Assembly (NCBI GenBank): GCA_964557855.1
Contig: CAZLBP010000013.1
Span: 1 to 64,000 of the forward strand
Direction of reading: 5' to 3'
From: JAJRZL01 sp964557855
GTDB lineage: Bacteria; Zixibacteria; MSB-5A5; GN15; FEB-12
Length of the DNA: 64,000 nucleotides
Shown here piece by piece: positions 54,242 through 63,873 of the stretch. The notes beneath the pieces were generated by a model that saw only the letters and a program-made list of their open reading frames with translations, was not told the DNA's origin and did not search any database. Every line of letters begins with the position of its first letter. Within the stretch, counting starts at the first letter, position 1. A program made the position numbers and the translations under genes.

Positions 54242-55846
54242 TCACCACCCCGCCTGCGCCCGCCCCTCATCCGGCTGACGGAAATGCCGTTCCAGCAAGA
54301 TCCGGGCGGCGTACTTGATATCCGGGCGAAACTGCACGATGATATCATCATACGCCCGGTACGTCCCGAACTCCCGCTCCCAGGCGATCTGCAGAAAACG
54401 GATAGCCAGGTAGTCCTTCACCTGCATGAGCTGCCACTTGTCGCGGATTACGGACAACGCCAGGTAATGGGCAATTGCCGCCTGCGTCTGTGAACTGCGC
54501 TGCTCCGCCTCGGCCCGCCGCTCCATCTCTCTTAAGATATCTGTGCGGGTCGTGGCGAACTCGAACTCGTTCTCCTCCAGAAACCAGACCAACTGCCCGA
54601 TCCACTCCAGCGACATGAGCTCCTCGATCGTACTCATCACGATATTATCCTGATACTCTTCTACGAACTGATGCAGCAGCAGCGAACTCTCCAGCGCCCG
54701 CACGTACTCGTGTCGGGATGGAAAATCGAAATAGTAGTCCGGAATGAGACCATGCCCCGTATCGACCAGCATCGAATCGAACTCGTTAAGATAGATATCA
54801 TTGTCAAAATAGAATCGGGAGATAGTCAGGCGCAGGCCGTCCCCGTCCGGGTAACGCACATACCCCTGCACCAGTCCTTTGCCGAACGTGGTGTCGCCGA
54901 CCAGCAGAGCCCGCTCCGCCTGCTGCAGGGCGCCGGCGGCAATCTCCGAAGCCGAAGCCGACCCGCCGTCCACCAGCACCACCATCGGCAACCCGCCCGT
55001 CACATCGCTGCCGCTCGCCCGGATATGCTCTTCCTTCCACCGCGACCGGGCATCGGTACCGATAATAAAGGTCCCTTCCTCGACAAACAGGCTAACCGTC
55101 CGCCACGCCTCCGAGAACAATCCACCGGGATTGCCGCGCAGATCGAGGATCAAACCGCGCGGCTGATGATGAAGCAGAGAATCGAGGGCGTCGCGTACCT
55201 GCTCCGAGGCGCCGGACTCGAAATCCAGCAGCCGGACATACAACATCCCCTCCGGCGTCAACCCGGCATACGGCACATGGATAAGCGGCAAGGTGGCACG
55301 CGTCAGTTCCACCTCGATCGTGTCGTTCGTGGCATACTGCGCCACCCGCACGAGCACCTCGGTCCCTTCCGGTCCGCGCAGCAACTGACTGGCATCGGTC
55401 AACAGCATACCCGCCAAATCAACCGAATCAGCTGCAATGATGACGTCCCCGGTCATCAGACCGGCTCTGCCCGCCGGTCCGCCCTCACGGACAGACATGA
55501 TGAGCAACCCCTGATCATGGCGAACCACCGTTACGCCGATGCCGCCATATTCGCCTGTCCATTCTTCCCGAATCTGCGCCAGATCCGCCGCCGGTATGTA
55601 AGCCGAATACCGGTCCAGCCGACTGAATATCTCCCGGTGCCCCGCAGTTACCAGCTGTCGGGAAGATACGGGCTCGACATAAGTTCCTTCAATAGCGAGC
55701 GCCGCCCGGATCAACGTAATCGACTGGGCAATGCCCGGATCGGACATGACTATCGCCCCCATGCCGCCGGCGAGTAAAACGAGGAGCACCAGCAATATCA
55801 GCGACAGCAGCAGGGAACGTCGATCAGGCAGAGAAGTTGATGTCAT
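54242..55846 (-). CDS. S41 C-terminal-processing protease with PDZ domain
   Basis: 534 residues. One N-terminal membrane helix (LLLSLILLVLLVLLAGG) anchors it facing the periplasm. PDZ domain: GGIGVTVVRHDQGLLIMSV ... GLMTGDVIIAADSVD. Protease core: LILDLRGNPGGLF, catalytic Ser in DGGSASASEIAAGAL, and Lys in TFGKGLVQ. A helical C-terminal part of about 130 residues is longer than in basic CtpA. It cleaves proteins at their C-termini. The start overlaps the end of tmk by 23 bp, so the two are coupled. Confidence 0.92.
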   Translation of the reverse strand: MTSTSLPDRRSLLLSLILLVLLVLLAGGMGAIVMSDPGIAQSITLIRAALAIEGTYVEPVSSRQLVTAGHREIFSRLDRYSAYIPAADLAQIREEWTGEYGGIGVTVVRHDQGLLIMSVREGGPAGRAGLMTGDVIIAADSVDLAGMLLTDASQLLRGPEGTEVLVRVAQYATNDTIEVELTRATLPLIHVPYAGLTPEGMLYVRLLDFESGASEQVRDALDSLLHHQPRGLILDLRGNPGGLFSEAWRTVSLFVEEGTFIIGTDARSRWKEEHIRASGSDVTGGLPMVVLVDGGSASASEIAAGALQQAERALLVGDTTFGKGLVQGYVRYPDGDGLRLTISRFYFDNDIYLNEFDSMLVDTGHGLIPDYYFDFPSRHEYVRALESSLLLHQFVEEYQDNIVMSTIEELMSLEWIGQLVWFLEENEFEFATTRTDILREMERRAEAEQRSSQTQAAIAHYLALSVIRDKWQLMQVKDYLAIRFLQIAWEREFGTYRAYDDIIVQFRPDIKYAARILLERHFRQPDEGRAQAGW

Positions 55847-56474
55847 ACGCCCTCAGTTTTCGAGCCAGGACCTTCTTAACGTCATTGAACACGTCTTCAA
55901 TCGCTTGAGCACCATCGATAACTTTTACGCGGCGGCGCTCTTTGCGGGCGATTTCCAAAAACCCTTTGCGAACCAGATTGAAGAACGATGTCGACTGCGA
56001 CTCCAGACGATCCGGTTTGCGCTTCAGGCGAGATCGCGCCACTGACAGGTCGATATCGAATACCAGCGTAAGGTCAGGCGTCAGTCGGCCGACCGCCACG
56101 CGATGCAACGATCGCACCATCCGAATGTCCAGTTTGCGGCCGAAACCCTGGTAGGCGGTCGTGCTGTCGTAGAATCGATCACAAAGGACGATGTGTCTTT
56201 TGTCCAGCGCCGGGATGATCTCGTTCGTCGTCAAGTCCGCCCGAGCCGCCTCATAGAGAAGCAACTCGGCCACGTCGGTCACGGCCAGTTTGTCGTCCAG
56301 CAGTATGCTTCGGATCCGCTCCGCCACCGGTGTCGTGCCGGGCTCTCGAAACAAAGACACGGTCTGCCCCTGAGCCGCCAGATACTCGTAGGTCAGCATG
56401 GCCTGAGTCGTCTTGCCGCAGCCGTCAATACCTTCAAACGTAATGAACAGACCTTTTTGCGACCGTGGCGGCAT
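55824..56474 (-). CDS. tmk: Thymidylate kinase
   Basis: 216 residues from ATG 56474. P-loop EGIDGCGKTT, DR(F/Y) motif CDRFYDSTTAYQGFGR, and LVFDIDLSVARSRLKRK in the lid region. It makes dTDP from dTMP. A frame start at 56546 is rejected because a terminator for the upstream gene (56502-56534) would lie inside it. The next gene, an S41 protease, overlaps its end by 23 bp. Confidence 0.94.
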   Translation of the reverse strand: MPPRSQKGLFITFEGIDGCGKTTQAMLTYEYLAAQGQTVSLFREPGTTPVAERIRSILLDDKLAVTDVAELLLYEAARADLTTNEIIPALDKRHIVLCDRFYDSTTAYQGFGRKLDIRMVRSLHRVAVGRLTPDLTLVFDIDLSVARSRLKRKPDRLESQSTSFFNLVRKGFLEIARKERRRVKVIDGAQAIEDVFNDVKKVLARKLRAYDINFSA

Positions 56475-56501
56475 CAGCCTGTCCTCAGCCTGAAAAGTGC
56501 A

Positions 56502-56534
56502 GAAAAAAACCGGCGATCGTTTCTCATCGCCGGT
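56502..56534 (-). terminator. Intrinsic terminator of the inositol-phosphate synthase gene
   Basis: On the minus strand ACCGGCGAT pairs with ATCGCCGGT (9 bp, 8-nt loop), followed by a run of seven U (the A-run at 56503-56509 on the plus strand). It lies 31 nt past the ino1 stop and before the tmk start. Confidence 0.9.
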
Positions 56535-56564
56535 TAACGTAATCAAATGCCGAACTGCAATCGA

Positions 56565-57779
56565 CTATTTTTTCTTCCGAACCACGCGTTTTGACGAAGA
56601 CTTCGACTTACTTTTTGAATCCGTCTTCTTCACCGCCGGTTTGGGCGCCTTCGGCTTGCGAGCGGCCGCCCGGCCGTGCTTCTTGGTCGTGACTTCCGAC
56701 TGTTTCCAACCGTATTGGGCGATAAACTCCTCAGTCATCCGGTGCGCTTCATCATCGGGATACTGCACCGGCGGGGACTTCTTGAAATACGCCGAGGGTG
56801 CGATCAGTGCTCCGGAGAGATGATTGTCCAGCGCCAGCTTGCAACAGCGGATGGCGTCGATGACGACCCCGGCCGAATTCGGGCTGTCCCAGACCTCCAG
56901 TTTCAGTTCGATGTTCAGCGGGACGTTGCCGAACGTCGTTCCTTCCAGGCGCATATGCGCCCATTTGCGGTCATGCAGCCAGGCAACATAGTCCGACGGA
57001 CCGATGTAGACATTGTCCGCACCGATGTCGTAATCCAGCATACTGGTCACAGCACTCGTCTTTGACACTTTCTTGGATTCCAGGCGGCTTCTCTCCAGCA
57101 TATTGAGGAAGTCGGTGTTGCCGCCGACGTTGAGCTGACTGGTCCGATCCAGTCTCACTCCTCGATCCAGGAACAAACGTGTCAGCACCCGGTGCGCAAT
57201 AGTCGCCCCCACCTGCGACTTGATATCGTCGCCGATAATCGGCAGACCTTTCTTCTCGAAGCGACCCTGCCAGTACGGCTCTTTGGCTATAAACACCGGT
57301 ATACAGTTGATAAACCCGCACCCGGCATCCAGCACTTGCTCCACATACCACTTCGTAGCTTCCTCCGAACCCACCGGCAGGTAGTTGACCACCACATCTG
57401 TCTTCGTGTCTTTCAGTAAATGAACAATATCCACCGTATCACCCGGGGCCTTCTCGATTATCTGTGACAGGTAGTACCCCAGTCCATCGTGGGTCATACC
57501 CCGCTGCACCGTGATCCCGGATTTCGGGACTTTGGCAAAGACAAAAGTGTTGTTCGGCTTGGTGTAAATCGCCTCCGACAGATCTTTACCGACTTTGTTC
57601 TTGTCGATATCGATCGCCGCCGAAAACTCGATATCCCGGATATGGTAACCACCCAGGTTGACGTGCATCAAACCCGGTACCTTCTCCTCTTCTTTCGCTT
57701 TCTTGTAGAACTCGACTCCCTGTACCAGGGAGGAAGCGCAGTTACCGACACCGATAATAGCTACGCGAATTTTTCCCAT
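56565..57779 (-). CDS. ino1: Myo-inositol-1-phosphate synthase with lysine-rich tail
   Basis: 404 residues. It makes inositol-3-phosphate from glucose-6-phosphate with NAD. Marks: VAIIGVGNCASSLVQGVEFY, DVVVNYLPVGSEEA, GDDIKSQVGATIAHRVL, LNVGGNTDFLNM, GADNVYIGPSDYV and SPNSAGVVIDAIRCCKLAL. The enzyme part ends near 363; the last ~40 residues are Lys/Arg/Ser/Ala-rich (ARKPKAPKPAVKK, SKSKSSSKRVVRKKK), like histone H1-type tails, and are not part of the enzyme. Product could feed inositol lipids made by the transferase at 44367. Divergent from a TetR gene. Confidence 0.93.
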   Translation of the reverse strand: MGKIRVAIIGVGNCASSLVQGVEFYKKAKEEEKVPGLMHVNLGGYHIRDIEFSAAIDIDKNKVGKDLSEAIYTKPNNTFVFAKVPKSGITVQRGMTHDGLGYYLSQIIEKAPGDTVDIVHLLKDTKTDVVVNYLPVGSEEATKWYVEQVLDAGCGFINCIPVFIAKEPYWQGRFEKKGLPIIGDDIKSQVGATIAHRVLTRLFLDRGVRLDRTSQLNVGGNTDFLNMLERSRLESKKVSKTSAVTSMLDYDIGADNVYIGPSDYVAWLHDRKWAHMRLEGTTFGNVPLNIELKLEVWDSPNSAGVVIDAIRCCKLALDNHLSGALIAPSAYFKKSPPVQYPDDEAHRMTEEFIAQYGWKQSEVTTKKHGRAAARKPKAPKPAVKKTDSKSKSKSSSKRVVRKKK

Positions 57780-57900
57780 AATTCCTTCCTTTCTAGAAAC
57801 GCCCTACACGAGGGACGCGTGGCCGAGTATAGAATCACACAACCGGACTGTCAAATTATAATTGACATATCGTTGAAAAATATATTTATGGTATATAAGT

Positions 57901-57918
57901 TATGACTATATAGTCATA
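57901..57918. promoter_or_regulatory. 18-bp perfect palindrome, likely TetR operator
   Basis: TATGACTATATAGTCATA is perfectly symmetrical and lies 8 bp before the TetR-family ATG (57927) in the gap shared with divergent ino1. TTGACA at 57862-57867 and AT-rich sequence after it suggest a promoter, so a bound repressor would block its own gene and perhaps ino1. No Shine-Dalgarno precedes the ATG. Confidence 0.7.
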
Positions 57919-57926
57919 TAATCGAT

Positions 57927-58580
57927 ATGCCGAACCTCGATGAAAACATTGTTGTTGAGCTTCTGGATCGGAAGGTAGTGACGGATACGTTCCGGCGCCT
58001 TCCCGGAGAGAAGAAACGTCGCCTGTACGAATCCGCCATTGAGCTGTTCGGTAAGTACGGTTATGACGGACTCGCGGTCGATGTCTATTGCGAGCAGGCC
58101 GGGATCAGCAAAGGCTCCTTCTTTCAGTACTTCCCCTCCAAGATCCATTTACTGGAAATGGCGGTCTTGCTCTTTGACTCGCACCTCACTCAGTTAGTGC
58201 ACGAGATCGAGGAGACTGAGCCGGGGCCTCTGGCCCGTCAACGTCTGGCCCATTTGTTCCACCGATTTCTGGCCGACTCGATTCTGACACCGGCCGAAGA
58301 GCAGTTCTACCTGTTCGCGACCACGGCATCCCGGCATGCTACCATTGAACTGGCCAACCTTGATCTGGAACGGCATCTCACTAGCTACATTGCCGAAATC
58401 GTCAAGCGGGGTCAGACCACGGGAGAGCTGAGCGATAGTCTAAATAGTACCTGGATTGCCAAGTTGGTAGCGAAGATGCTTGGCGGTGTGCTGGCCGAGT
58501 CCTCGTATGCAGACGAACATTGGCTGCATGACGGCGCCGATTTCCTCAGTGCGGTCCTATTCGATGGAATAAAAAGCTGA
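57927..58580 (+). CDS. TetR-family transcriptional regulator
   Basis: 217 residues. The N-terminal helix-turn-helix has KRRLYESAIELFGKYGYDGLAVD and CEQAGISKGSFFQYFPSKIHLL, the TetR signature. The C-terminal ligand-binding part is helical and not assignable. It is divergent from ino1, and an 18-bp palindrome at 57901-57918 covers its start region, so self-repression is likely. Control of ino1 is possible. Confidence 0.9.
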   Translation: MPNLDENIVVELLDRKVVTDTFRRLPGEKKRRLYESAIELFGKYGYDGLAVDVYCEQAGISKGSFFQYFPSKIHLLEMAVLLFDSHLTQLVHEIEETEPGPLARQRLAHLFHRFLADSILTPAEEQFYLFATTASRHATIELANLDLERHLTSYIAEIVKRGQTTGELSDSLNSTWIAKLVAKMLGGVLAESSYADEHWLHDGADFLSAVLFDGIKS

Positions 58581-58684
58581 GCGATTCACGAACGGAATTT
58601 GGCTCGAACAAGGTCGGATTGGTGTCGTATGTCGGCCAGGGACGGTTGATTCGCCATCCACATCAAAGTTATTGGATCGCCGAC

Positions 58685-59239
58685 TCAGAAAGTAAACCGG
58701 TCCATGGCGATTATCTCCTCAACCGGCTTCCGCGTCCGCTCCGCCTCATCCTTCTCCCGCGTCCGCTCATCCAAGAGATCGATCGGCCCTTTGTACCCCA
58801 GAGAGATCACGCACATGACTTTGAAATCATCCGGAATATCGAGCGCCTGCTTCACTTTGGGGGCGTCATAGCCCGCCATGGGGTGCGCCATCAGACCTTC
58901 CTGCACCGCAGCCAGCAGGAGCGACATGGTGGCCAGGCCGCAGTCGAACTGGTAGTATTCGATCGGATCGTCTTTGCGGGTGTAATCGTCGCGTTGACGG
59001 CCACACACCGCGATGAGCACCGGCGCCCTGGCAGCCCACTGGTTACCCCGAGGCAGCGCGGCCACGAATTTCTCGCGCTGGTGACGATCTTTCACGAAGA
59101 TGAACCGCCAGGGCTGATTGTTCTGGTTGGATGGCGACCAGCGGATGATTTCGAACATGCGCTCCAATGACTCCTGCGGTACCGGTCGATCCAGATACGA
59201 GCGCTTGCTCTCACGCTTGAAAAAGATGGATTCAGACAT
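58685..59239 (-). CDS. Nitroreductase-family FMN oxidoreductase
   Basis: 184 residues. RESKRSYLDRPVPQESLERMFEIIRWSPSNQNNQPWRF is the classical N-terminal FMN-binding signature; LATMSLLLAAVQEGLMAHPMAGYD and CVISLGYKG complete it. It reduces nitro-compounds or quinones, or related substrates, with NAD(P)H. It sits 21 nt upstream of nothing in the same operon order except the PfkB gene's start further right; the relation is loose. Confidence 0.9.
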   Translation of the reverse strand: MSESIFFKRESKRSYLDRPVPQESLERMFEIIRWSPSNQNNQPWRFIFVKDRHQREKFVAALPRGNQWAARAPVLIAVCGRQRDDYTRKDDPIEYYQFDCGLATMSLLLAAVQEGLMAHPMAGYDAPKVKQALDIPDDFKVMCVISLGYKGPIDLLDERTREKDEAERTRKPVEEIIAMDRFTF

Positions 59240-59260
59240 ATACTCCCCGTTCTGTTTGAC

Positions 59261-60196
59261 TTATGTGTTACAGGCTACGACAACTTTGTAGTCCGTCATG
59301 GGCAGCAGTTTTTCCTGCCGCTCACGGATCATCGCCTCTGACATGGGAAAATCCGGCCCGGTGTTCTCGATCATGACCGACGACGTGCACGAGGCATAGC
59401 ATCCGGATCTATATAAATCGCCGTTGGTTTTCAGGTACTCAAATGTGAATCCAGCCATGTAGGTATCCCCGGCGCCGGTGGAATCCAGCAGGTCGATGGT
59501 GTATGGGGGGATGTCGATGAATGAGTTGCCGTCATAGATGACCGAACCAAGCTCGGCCAGCGTGACAATCACCACCTTTGGTCCCCAGCCGTGTATTATC
59601 TCAGCCGCACGGTAGGGATTGTCACGGCAGTCAATCCCGGTTAAAATCTGACCTTCAAGTTCGTTGGGTTTGACAATGTCAAACATGCCGATGGCTTCTT
59701 CGATGCCTTCCACGCGCTCATGATATATCCGGCCGTCAGCATCGGCGCCTCGCAACAATCCCTGCGGATCGCAAAACAGCAGACCGTCAAACTCCCGTCG
59801 AATTTGCCTGATGGCTTCGAACGAGATCTCACCCAGAATCGGTCCGATCAAAACCGCCTTGGCGTCATCGAACCAGCCGGGGTCAATGGGCTCGATGTTG
59901 GCCGCTCGGCCGAGCAGGTCCAGGGAGCGGTTGCCGTAGTTATCGTAATAAATGAGTGAAAACCCGCCGCTTTCCTTCGACGGAATAATACGGTACTCGA
60001 TTCCGTGAACGGATATTTCGCGGACAAACCGGTCCTTATAATCATCCCCGACCGCGCCCACGAGGCGCGTCCTCTCTCCCATTTTCGACAGCGCCAGCGC
60101 GGCGTTCGTGGAACAGCCGGATAGAACGCGTCCGGTGGAATTGACTTTGTGGGTCTTTATATAGTCAAATACCGGATTGCCGATGGCTGTAATCAA
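59261..60196 (-). CDS. PfkB-family carbohydrate kinase
   Basis: 311 residues. The two family signatures are present: GCSTNAALALSKMGERTRLVGAVGDD near the start and DSTGAGDTYMAGFTFEY with the catalytic Asp. It phosphorylates a sugar or nucleoside; the substrate is not clear from sequence. The stop is 22 nt before the nitroreductase start on the same strand, so the two may be co-transcribed. Confidence 0.88.
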   Translation of the reverse strand: MITAIGNPVFDYIKTHKVNSTGRVLSGCSTNAALALSKMGERTRLVGAVGDDYKDRFVREISVHGIEYRIIPSKESGGFSLIYYDNYGNRSLDLLGRAANIEPIDPGWFDDAKAVLIGPILGEISFEAIRQIRREFDGLLFCDPQGLLRGADADGRIYHERVEGIEEAIGMFDIVKPNELEGQILTGIDCRDNPYRAAEIIHGWGPKVVIVTLAELGSVIYDGNSFIDIPPYTIDLLDSTGAGDTYMAGFTFEYLKTNGDLYRSGCYASCTSSVMIENTGPDFPMSEAMIRERQEKLLPMTDYKVVVACNT

Positions 60197-60264
60197 CCCT
60201 CACCGTCCTGTCTGTCTGTTTCGGATTACGGTAACGATCATTGGTTCGCCCGCGCTGACCAGCC

Positions 60265-61467
60265 TCAGCGCCGTTCTATTTGTCGCAACAGGTTTGCCGC
60301 CTTCGGATTGCCCGGCTTCAACTCGAGAGACTTACGTAGATTCTTCAGCGCGTTCCGCTCATCTTCGACCGCATGATACGCCCTGCCCAGTGAGTAATAC
60401 GCATGGTACGAATCCGGATAGACACTGGCGTTCAACTTCAGTATCTCCATCGCCTCGCGTGGGTGGTTATCCTTGAGCAGACGATTACCCAGATAATCCA
60501 ATTGATACTCGCCGAAATCAAATCTGTCCGGCTGATTCATCTGAAGCTCACGATACCAGCGGATCGCTTCTTCGACTCGACCCTGCTTGATGATCGCCGC
60601 CAGAGTGTCCGCCAGCGGCAGTTTGGGCGGCTGCAGATCCAGCCACGCCTTTCGGCTCAGAGAATCGTACAGGTTCGCGTAAAAGTCGTGATTGAATCCC
60701 GTCAGTGAGTCATCGGTCAGCTCGAGATATGTCCTGTATTTCGGGGGAGCAGCCTCGTACAGGTCGCGAGTGTGGCGTTCCGGAATGCAGCCACAGGTAG
60801 AAGAATAGGCAAAGAACTTCGGAGTGTTGATCTGAGTGATTTTCTCGATAGATGCCATTCCTGTCCCTATCAACGGCTTGACAGGCAGATACGGGTACCA
60901 GCTTTGCAGCAGGTCCGGAGCCGACGTGAATCCGGAAATGAGAACCAGCGCTCCGGCGTTGACCTCCACTGCCAGATCAACAGCCACTGCCGCCCCGAGC
61001 GATACGCCATAGAGAACTATGCTCCGTGAAGCGATGTCCCGCTTGTATCTGAGCAAGTCATAGATCGCCTTGGCATCCGAGTAGAGCTTGTCCTCGGTAG
61101 GGGTCCCTTCACTCTCCCCAAAGCCGCGATAGTCCACTGCCAGTATGTTGAAACCCATGTTCCGAAGCTGCAGATATTGGGTCAGATTATCCTGAACCGT
61201 CTCGTCGCGGTCATGGAAGTGGATCAGCCAGAGATCAGCCGTATCCGTTTCAGGAGCGTATATCTCCCAGCCGACCAACTTCGTTGTATCCTCGGTCTCG
61301 ATTTCGATCTGACTCCAGTTGATTTCGCTGTATGGTATTGGCGCCAACTGCTCAGTCTTGGGAGCCAGCAGGAGCTCCGTGTCCCTGCCCGCAACCCAGA
61401 TTGTGGCTGCGACATAAAGAAGTATGACGACGATTAATATGATCCAAATGTACTTCATCTTAGTCAT
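60265..61467 (-). CDS. Membrane-anchored alpha/beta hydrolase with TPR region
   Basis: 400 residues from ATG 61467 (AAAGGAAG upstream). A membrane helix (IWIILIVVILLYVAATIWVA) is followed by an alpha/beta hydrolase: ILAVDYRGFGESEG and nucleophile Ser in LYGVSLGAAVAVDLA. The C-terminal 120 residues hold tetratricopeptide-like repeats (AIRWYRELQMNQPDRFD, YHAYYSLGRAYHAVEDERNALKNL). BEM46/YqiA-type relatives are of unclear substrate. The hydrolase plus TPR arrangement suggests partner binding. Confidence 0.85.
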   Translation of the reverse strand: MTKMKYIWIILIVVILLYVAATIWVAGRDTELLLAPKTEQLAPIPYSEINWSQIEIETEDTTKLVGWEIYAPETDTADLWLIHFHDRDETVQDNLTQYLQLRNMGFNILAVDYRGFGESEGTPTEDKLYSDAKAIYDLLRYKRDIASRSIVLYGVSLGAAVAVDLAVEVNAGALVLISGFTSAPDLLQSWYPYLPVKPLIGTGMASIEKITQINTPKFFAYSSTCGCIPERHTRDLYEAAPPKYRTYLELTDDSLTGFNHDFYANLYDSLSRKAWLDLQPPKLPLADTLAAIIKQGRVEEAIRWYRELQMNQPDRFDFGEYQLDYLGNRLLKDNHPREAMEILKLNASVYPDSYHAYYSLGRAYHAVEDERNALKNLRKSLELKPGNPKAANLLRQIERR

Positions 61468-61692
61468 TGATCCGTCTTCCTTTCAAGCCAGACGATTCCG
61501 GAAACTTTACCAATACGTCAAGTTGCCATGATATGTTGTTTTCGATGCGCCTGTCAAGGATTGCCCTCACCCGGTTTTTCGCTGCCGGACTCCAGACACT
61601 GCCGTTGGTATTGCCGCACTCAGATGTTATATTGTCAACTTGAACGAGATCAACTGTAGACGGCAAAGCCGGGTACGAAGGACGAATCGAGC

Positions 61693-62460
61693 ATGTCAAA
61701 GCGTAGTGTAGAGAAGTCTCTATCAGACGGTAAGCACCGGAGTCTGCCGCCTAAAGATGACTCCCCGCGGATGTTTGATCGTATTTCGGCCCGGTACGAC
61801 TTATTGAATCGCCTGCTTTCTCTGCGGCGCGATGTCATCTGGCGGAAACGACTGGCGAAGGCGCTGCCGCCAGCTAATGACATGCACGTAATCGACATCG
61901 CGACCGGCACCGGCGACGTGCTGCTGACGGCATTCAAACAGACAGCGAATTTCGGCTACGGCATCGGAGTAGATCCGGCCGGGAAGATGCTGTCATTGGC
62001 GCAACTGAAGACGTCCGAGGCACATATGTCTGACAAGATGTCGTTCGTGCGAGCCGATGCGGTTTCGCTGCCGTTCACATCCGACACGTTCGATGCCGCC
62101 ACAATCGCCTTCGGCATACGCAACATTGTCGAAGTTGAGACTGCTTTGCAGGAAATGAAGCGGGTGCTTCGACCCCGAGGCCGACTCGTGATACTGGAAT
62201 TCTCGATGCCCTCAAACCCGTTTCTCAAAGCAGGTTACCTGCTGTATTTCAGGCATCTCCTGCCGCTTGTCGGTGCGGTCGTTTCGGGTGATAAGGAAGC
62301 TTACCGATATCTGAACCGCACCGTTGAAACCTTTCCTTACGGCGAAGAGTTTTGTAAACTGATGCGGACGGTTGGATTCGAAGACGTGAAGACCCAATCG
62401 CTTTCGTTCGGTATAGCGTCGCTGTACACGGGTCATAAACCCGGAGCGCAGAACAAGTGA
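61693..62460 (+). CDS. menG: Demethylmenaquinone methyltransferase
   Basis: 255 residues, UbiE/MenG family. It methylates demethylmenaquinone with S-adenosylmethionine in the last step of menaquinone synthesis. Marks: MFDRISARYDLLNRLLSLRRDVIWR, VIDIATGTGDVLL (SAM site), AFGIRNIVEVETALQEMKRVLRPRG and LEFSMPSN. It is followed by menF (24 nt) and menD, which identifies it as menG rather than a ubiquinone enzyme. Confidence 0.94.
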   Translation: MSKRSVEKSLSDGKHRSLPPKDDSPRMFDRISARYDLLNRLLSLRRDVIWRKRLAKALPPANDMHVIDIATGTGDVLLTAFKQTANFGYGIGVDPAGKMLSLAQLKTSEAHMSDKMSFVRADAVSLPFTSDTFDAATIAFGIRNIVEVETALQEMKRVLRPRGRLVILEFSMPSNPFLKAGYLLYFRHLLPLVGAVVSGDKEAYRYLNRTVETFPYGEEFCKLMRTVGFEDVKTQSLSFGIASLYTGHKPGAQNK

Positions 62461-62484
62461 GACCCGCAATTGACTGAGAACTGA

Positions 62485-63873
62485 TTGGCTTTGACTATTC
62501 TAACGAAACAGGATCATCCCTTCGCTCTCACAACTGTCGGACAGGAGATGTCGCACCAGCTCGACGGGGTTCTGGAGGCGTATTTGTCCGGCGAACAAGA
62601 GCGAACCGCCCCCGGCAGTCCCATTATCAGAATCGAGCTCGAGATCGAGAGAACTGATCCGATTCGGTGGCTGGCGGCGCAGGAACCGACACCGAGAGTC
62701 TATTGGTCCGGAAGGGACAACGCTCTTGAATTGGCCGGAATCGGGCCGGCGGACAGCCTCCGTATTACCGATTTGGAGCCGCTGTTGGCTGCGGGAGTCA
62801 CGGATGGCATTCGCTACTTCGGAGGTATGCCTTTCGATCCGGACAATCCATCCGTCGAGGATTCCTGGGAGGCTTTTCGGAATTGGCGGTTCCTTTTGCC
62901 TCGATTCGAAATGATCCGGACTGAATCGACGACACGATTCTGCTGCAACATGAAACCGCCAAAAGACGAGCGGACGATCCAAACAATTCAGCGGGAACTG
63001 CAAAAGCTGACGTTTGACATAAAGGAGCTTGCCGGTCACGACCATGCTTTGGCTGCCAGAAGCGATGAACCGAATTCGGAGCAGTGGCAACATGTTATCG
63101 AACACGTTCTGGATAAGATCGCCAACGGTACTCTGCAGAAACTGGTTCCGGCCCGAACCACTCTCTTGCGTTTGGGCCGGCCTCCGGACGCCCTGACTCT
63201 GCTGCGACTACTTAACATGTCGAATCCGGACTGCTATCATTTCTGCTTCCAACCCGTCGCAGAAACAGCTTTCATCGGCGCGTCACCGGAACAGCTTTAT
63301 GCCCGGAAAGGGCGCCGGATATTCAGTGAAGCCATGGCCGGCACAGCTGGCCGCGCTGAAGATAATCGGGTCGACGAAGCACTCGGCGCGGAGTTGCTGT
63401 CGAGCCGGAAGAATCGCAACGAGCACCGCATTGTAGTCCGTCACATCAAAGAAAGTCTGTCCGACCTGTGCTCCCAAATACATGACCCGTGCCATGTGTC
63501 TCTCCTCAAACTGGCTCACGTACAGCATCTTGTCTCCCGTTTCGAAGGCAACTTATTAAATGATGTGTCCGACTCAGACATTCTGCACGGTTTGCATCCA
63601 ACGCCCGCTGTCAGCGGCTTTCCGACGGACGAAGCGCTCGCGACTATACGGCAAATCGAACCGTTCGATCGCGGCTGGTACGCCGGTCCGGTCGGATGGA
63701 TCGGGCCCGATGACGCCGAGTTCGCCGTTGGCATACGAAGCGCTCTTGTCGAGAACGATCAAGTGCATTTGTACGCCGGTGCGGGGATAGTCCCCGGCTC
63801 GATTCCTGCGCAGGAATGGGAAGAACTTGAACACAAAATAAGCCACTTTCTCGATATCCTTGCTCGAACATGA
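62485..63873 (+). CDS. menF: Isochorismate synthase MenF
   Basis: 462 residues. It turns chorismate into isochorismate, the first step to menaquinone. The chorismate-binding core is clear: FIGASPEQLYARKGRRIFSEAMAGTAGR, EHRIVVRHIKESL, LHPTPAVSGFPTDEAL and GWYAGPVGWIGPDDAEFAVGIRSA. The start is TTG 62485 by frame length, with no strong ribosome site, and a slightly later start is possible. It overlaps menD as ATGA. Confidence 0.94.
   Translation: MALTILTKQDHPFALTTVGQEMSHQLDGVLEAYLSGEQERTAPGSPIIRIELEIERTDPIRWLAAQEPTPRVYWSGRDNALELAGIGPADSLRITDLEPLLAAGVTDGIRYFGGMPFDPDNPSVEDSWEAFRNWRFLLPRFEMIRTESTTRFCCNMKPPKDERTIQTIQRELQKLTFDIKELAGHDHALAARSDEPNSEQWQHVIEHVLDKIANGTLQKLVPARTTLLRLGRPPDALTLLRLLNMSNPDCYHFCFQPVAETAFIGASPEQLYARKGRRIFSEAMAGTAGRAEDNRVDEALGAELLSSRKNRNEHRIVVRHIKESLSDLCSQIHDPCHVSLLKLAHVQHLVSRFEGNLLNDVSDSDILHGLHPTPAVSGFPTDEALATIRQIEPFDRGWYAGPVGWIGPDDAEFAVGIRSALVENDQVHLYAGAGIVPGSIPAQEWEELEHKISHFLDILART

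Noticed and set aside
56475..56546. Longer N-terminus for thymidylate kinase
   Set aside because: It would contain the intrinsic terminator of the upstream gene and lacks family sequence.
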